64,000 nt of DNA, taken from Alphaproteobacteria bacterium (GTDB taxonomy: Bacteria > Pseudomonadota > Alphaproteobacteria > Rhizobiales > Xanthobacteraceae). The notes beneath the pieces were generated by a model. The model did not search any database and was not told the origin of the DNA. It worked only from the letters and a program-made list of their open reading frames with translations. The stretch's first letter is position 1, and every line of letters starts with the position of its first letter. Both the position numbers and the translations under genes were made by a program. Below are positions 62,005-64,000 of this stretch, one piece after another. The stretch covers positions 62,001 to 126,000 of the forward strand of contig VBAH01000059.1 in assembly GCA_005884685.1 (NCBI GenBank), in the 5' to 3' direction.

Positions 62005-62033
62005 CTTAATTCCTACCAAAAAGATGTCAATAT
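62005..62033 (+). promoter_or_regulatory. Shared promoter motif P7: CTTAAT-N17-CAATAT
   Basis: CTTAAT 62005-62010, CAATAT 62028-62033 preceded by ATGT and followed by CTCTTGCCGC, as in P4 and P5. All genes around are plus strand, which fixes the direction of this motif. A short GCCAGGCC/GGCTTGGC hairpin follows. Drives 62117-62485. Confidence 0.7.
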
Positions 62034-62116
62034 CTCTTGCCGCTCTTTACCTGCCAGGCCGGGCTTGGCGCCGGATTTCAGCGCGGTATAGTTAGGTACA
62101 GTCAAGGAGAGAAAGC

Positions 62117-62485
62117 ATGAGCGATGTTGTGGCAACGTACACGAAAGAACCGGTCCCTGTCGGGGCGAAGGTTCGATGGCGTACATGGGCCATCCAGGTG
62201 GATACGGCAGGCGAAGTCATTCGGCCGGCAGTGGGGGAGCGAGTTCCCGTGTCTTGCTTCGCGGGGCGGGACGGCCCTGTGCCGCTGGTGGAGATCACCG
62301 CCGATCTGGGGCCGGTGAACACGGATGACGACCCCGAGTACAGCCAGTACCACGGCAGCATCGAGTACGCGGGCTACTGGCGGTTCGAGGGCGTCGTGGT
62401 GGGGCATGAGGCGGACGGGAGCGCCCCGCCCCCGGCGAGCGATCAGCTCGGACACCACTTCGGCCGATTGGCCGCCGGTGATTAA
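62117..62485 (+). CDS. Hypothetical protein
   Basis: 122 residues from ATG 62117 (AAGGAGAG upstream). Beta-rich (VPVGAKVRWRTWAIQVDTAG, RVPVSCFAGRDGPVPLVEIT) with an acidic loop and EYAGYWRFEGVVVGHEADG. No motif recognised. Twelve bases before the next gene, likely co-transcribed. Confidence 0.65.
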   Translation: MSDVVATYTKEPVPVGAKVRWRTWAIQVDTAGEVIRPAVGERVPVSCFAGRDGPVPLVEITADLGPVNTDDDPEYSQYHGSIEYAGYWRFEGVVVGHEADGSAPPPASDQLGHHFGRLAAGD

Positions 62486-62497
62486 CAGGAGGCGACC

Positions 62498-62917
62498 ATG
62501 ACCACGCTGTTGATGGTGGAGTTGCATCAAGGCTACGGCGACGGCTACGGAACGGTCCAGGCTGCCAGCGACGGCGCGCCGGTCGTCGAGCCCGGCCGAA
62601 AAGTGACCTATTACTACGACGACGGCGGCAAGCGCACCTCGAGGTTGATCGAGAAGTGGAAGCGCGAGATTTTCGCTCAGCCGAGCGTTGCGCTGTTCGA
62701 GGGCGTGAGAGTGCCGGCCTCGGCCGTGAAGCGCGTCATCGGTCCGCTTGACTGCCCCGAGGCGTGCCGCGTACGCATGCGACGATTTACGGCGAACTGG
62801 AGCGACCGCGGTTTCGTTGGCATGGCCACGGATGACGAGGTGGTCGCAGCCATGCAGCGCGATGACTTCGAGGCGACTTACGCGGCCTGCACGGCCCTCC
62901 GGGCGCGATACGCCTAA
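62498..62917 (+). CDS. Hypothetical protein
   Basis: 139 residues from ATG 62498 (AGGAGG upstream). MTTLLMVELHQGYGDGYGTV, GRKVTYYYDDGGKRTSRLIE, a CPEACRVRMRRFTANW segment and a helical end (AAMQRDDFEATYAACTALRA). Its stop overlaps that of the convergent gene 62914-63120. Function unknown. Confidence 0.65.
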   Translation: MTTLLMVELHQGYGDGYGTVQAASDGAPVVEPGRKVTYYYDDGGKRTSRLIEKWKREIFAQPSVALFEGVRVPASAVKRVIGPLDCPEACRVRMRRFTANWSDRGFVGMATDDEVVAAMQRDDFEATYAACTALRARYA

Positions 62918-63120
62918 CCCTCGCCCGAATCGCCCTGGCCGATCACCTGGAGGATGCGGGGCAGGTTGCAGAGGCCGCCGCGGTACGTGCCGGAGAGGAC
63001 TTGCTGGTGGAGCGTCGCCGCGGGGCCTATCCCGGTCACAGAGCGACGGTCCCGGCGACCAGGACCAAACTGGCGTCCAGTTCCCTTTTCAACGAGTTTC
63101 TGCTTTGAGTCTTTTGCCAC
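62914..63120 (-). CDS. Probable small protein on the minus strand
   Basis: 68 residues from GTG 63120 (AGGG upstream). RSVTGIGPAATLHQQVLSGT then YRGGLCNLPRILQVIGQGDS reads like a genuine helical peptide. It lies between convergent and divergent plus-strand genes and fills the 250-base gap. The frame continues to 63165 with Pro/Gly-rich shadow sequence. Confidence 0.45.
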   Translation of the reverse strand: MAKDSKQKLVEKGTGRQFGPGRRDRRSVTGIGPAATLHQQVLSGTYRGGLCNLPRILQVIGQGDSGEG

Positions 63121-63164
63121 CCTGCCGCCGGGGCCTGTTCTCCCCGGCAAGAAAGGAAATATCA

Positions 63165-64000
63165 ATGTCCATAGAGACCATCTCCTTGACTCTCACCGTC
63201 GGGACCATGACCTTCGACTTGAGCGACCCCGTCAGTCGTCTGGTCGCCGCCGACGCCCTGGCCGACGCCGGGCGTGCCGTCGAGAGTCGCATCCTGCGAA
63301 AGACCGATCAGGCCGTCGTGGTCGTCCCCGAGACGGGGCACGTCGTTCGGGCGGAGCATGATGCCCCCGCCCGCAAGCACAAGCGCATCCCGCGGCCGGG
63401 CGACGGTATCCAGGGCAACCGACGTGACGAGCGGCGAAAGCTGGGCGAGATCTTCCGCTCCAAGAAGTGGGGCGGCATGTTCGTGGTCAGCGAGTCATCC
63501 GCGCTGCGCTACGTGAGCAGCGACGCCATCGAGGACATGGACGCCTGGGCCGAATACCCGGATGGGCCAGGCAAGTACAGCCGCTGGGTCGCCGTTCCCG
63601 TCGAGGAGACGGACAAGGAGCGGAAAGAACGGGAGACCGATGAGACGGCGAAGCGGTCGGCCGAGGATGAGGCCGCCGCCAAGAAGAAGGCGATCGAGGC
63701 GACGTGGAGCGCCGTCTCAGCGCAGCATCACATCTACTCCCTCCCCGAGGGCCTGATACCCGCCAGCGCCTGGCGAGTGCTAAGCGACGAGCGGGACGCG
63801 AAGTTCCGCTCCGGCAACGTGCGCTACATCGCTGATCTGCCGGACGGTGGCGTGGTCGGTCACCTGTCTCACCGCAGTTACGACGACCACCAGGACCACT
63901 ACTACGTCCCGGTCTCCCTGCTGCCGGTCATCGAGGCTGCTCAGGCCGCCATCGCCGTCCGTCGGGCGCGCGAACAGGAGACCGTCGAGGCGTACCAGGC
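63165..64000 (+). CDS. Hypothetical protein, partial (runs off the window end)
   Basis: At least 278 residues from ATG 63165 (AAAGGAAA upstream). MSIETISLTLTVGTMTFDLS at the start, then DPVSRLVAADALADAGRAVE, a Lys/Arg/Glu region with a long charged helix (VEETDKERKERETDETAKRS), and HHIYSLPEGLIPASAWRVLS. Alternating beta and helical parts, no enzyme motif visible. The frame is open at the edge. Confidence 0.65.
   Translation, partial: MSIETISLTLTVGTMTFDLSDPVSRLVAADALADAGRAVESRILRKTDQAVVVVPETGHVVRAEHDAPARKHKRIPRPGDGIQGNRRDERRKLGEIFRSKKWGGMFVVSESSALRYVSSDAIEDMDAWAEYPDGPGKYSRWVAVPVEETDKERKERETDETAKRSAEDEAAAKKKAIEATWSAVSAQHHIYSLPEGLIPASAWRVLSDERDAKFRSGNVRYIADLPDGGVVGHLSHRSYDDHQDHYYVPVSLLPVIEAAQAAIAVRRAREQETVEAYQ

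Noticed and set aside
27949-62033. TTGACA inside the ATATTGACAC motif as a canonical -35
   Set aside because: At 57 and 62 kb that reading would point transcription away from the only adjacent genes. The opposite strand gives CTTAAT-N17-CAATAT in front of genes each time.

Overview
The window is GC-rich and gene-dense, with no rRNA and no tRNA that I can find. Two protein families point to a planctomycete of the Gemmata group as host or source: a paralogous family with the signature LFACACCR ... GNPF.P ... LADALEEAGC ... RGCWALDLLLGK (seven genes and one wreck here), and two TIGR02996-like proteins. The rest of the content does not look like a chromosome core. It holds a second multisubunit RNA polymerase interrupted by three inteins, two P63C-domain proteins, a tyrosine integrase beside an excisionase-like protein, a free-standing HNH endonuclease, and many long, Ala/Pro/Gly-rich, membrane-patched proteins of virion type. 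I read it as part of a very large integrating element (temperate huge phage or phage-like island/plasmid) of a Gemmataceae-like planctomycete. That reading is inference: no capsid, terminase or portal gene could be recognised.

Layout. 1-27.6 kb is almost all minus strand: tightly overlapping small genes (several zinc-binding, several tandem duplicates), LFACACCR paralogues, pyrE, a DHH phosphoesterase, a pyrophosphatase/HTH fusion, and two exported or phage-type proteases (trypsin-like and papain-like) with a plus-strand HNH endonuclease between them. A glycosyltransferase (plus) lies at 17.4 kb and the C-terminal beta-prime subunit with two mini-inteins at 19.7-22.6 kb. 28.0-30.7 kb is a plus-strand island of small genes. 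Two of them share an almost identical promoter, a bulged leader hairpin and a terminator, and one resembles CRISPR-associated Csx15. 30.8-36.3 kb is a single 1834-residue beta/beta-prime fusion with a LAGLIDADG intein. 36.3-45.5 kb (minus) has putative virion or membrane proteins, more LFACACCR genes and a 2H-phosphoesterase-like protein. 45.6-47.8 kb is the integration module. 47.8-56.8 kb (minus) has virion-like proteins, P63C and a TolB/FGE-fold membrane protein. 57.1-64 kb (plus) has small exported proteins, virion-like proteins, the second P63C gene and hypotheticals.

Two layers of non-coding structure stand out. (1) Twenty-one intergenic copies of a ~28-nt element can fold as an H-type pseudoknot, with compensatory changes between copies. 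Several copies sit in pairs or a row at 58-73 nt spacing, like CRISPR repeat-spacer units, yet no cas effector genes are present. (2) Seven promoter-like sites share CTTAAT or CTAAAA, exactly 17 nt, then CAATAT. Most are followed at once by a leader hairpin and a small gene. They are candidates for recognition by the element's own RNA polymerase.

How the parts may work together (inference): the split RNA polymerase would transcribe element genes from the shared promoter. The integrase, excisionase-like protein and flanking TGTCAGTTTT sites would handle integration. The Csx15-like and 2H-phosphoesterase-like proteins could blunt cyclic-nucleotide immune signalling. The pseudoknot elements could be RNA decoys, processing signals or 3'-end/translation control elements.
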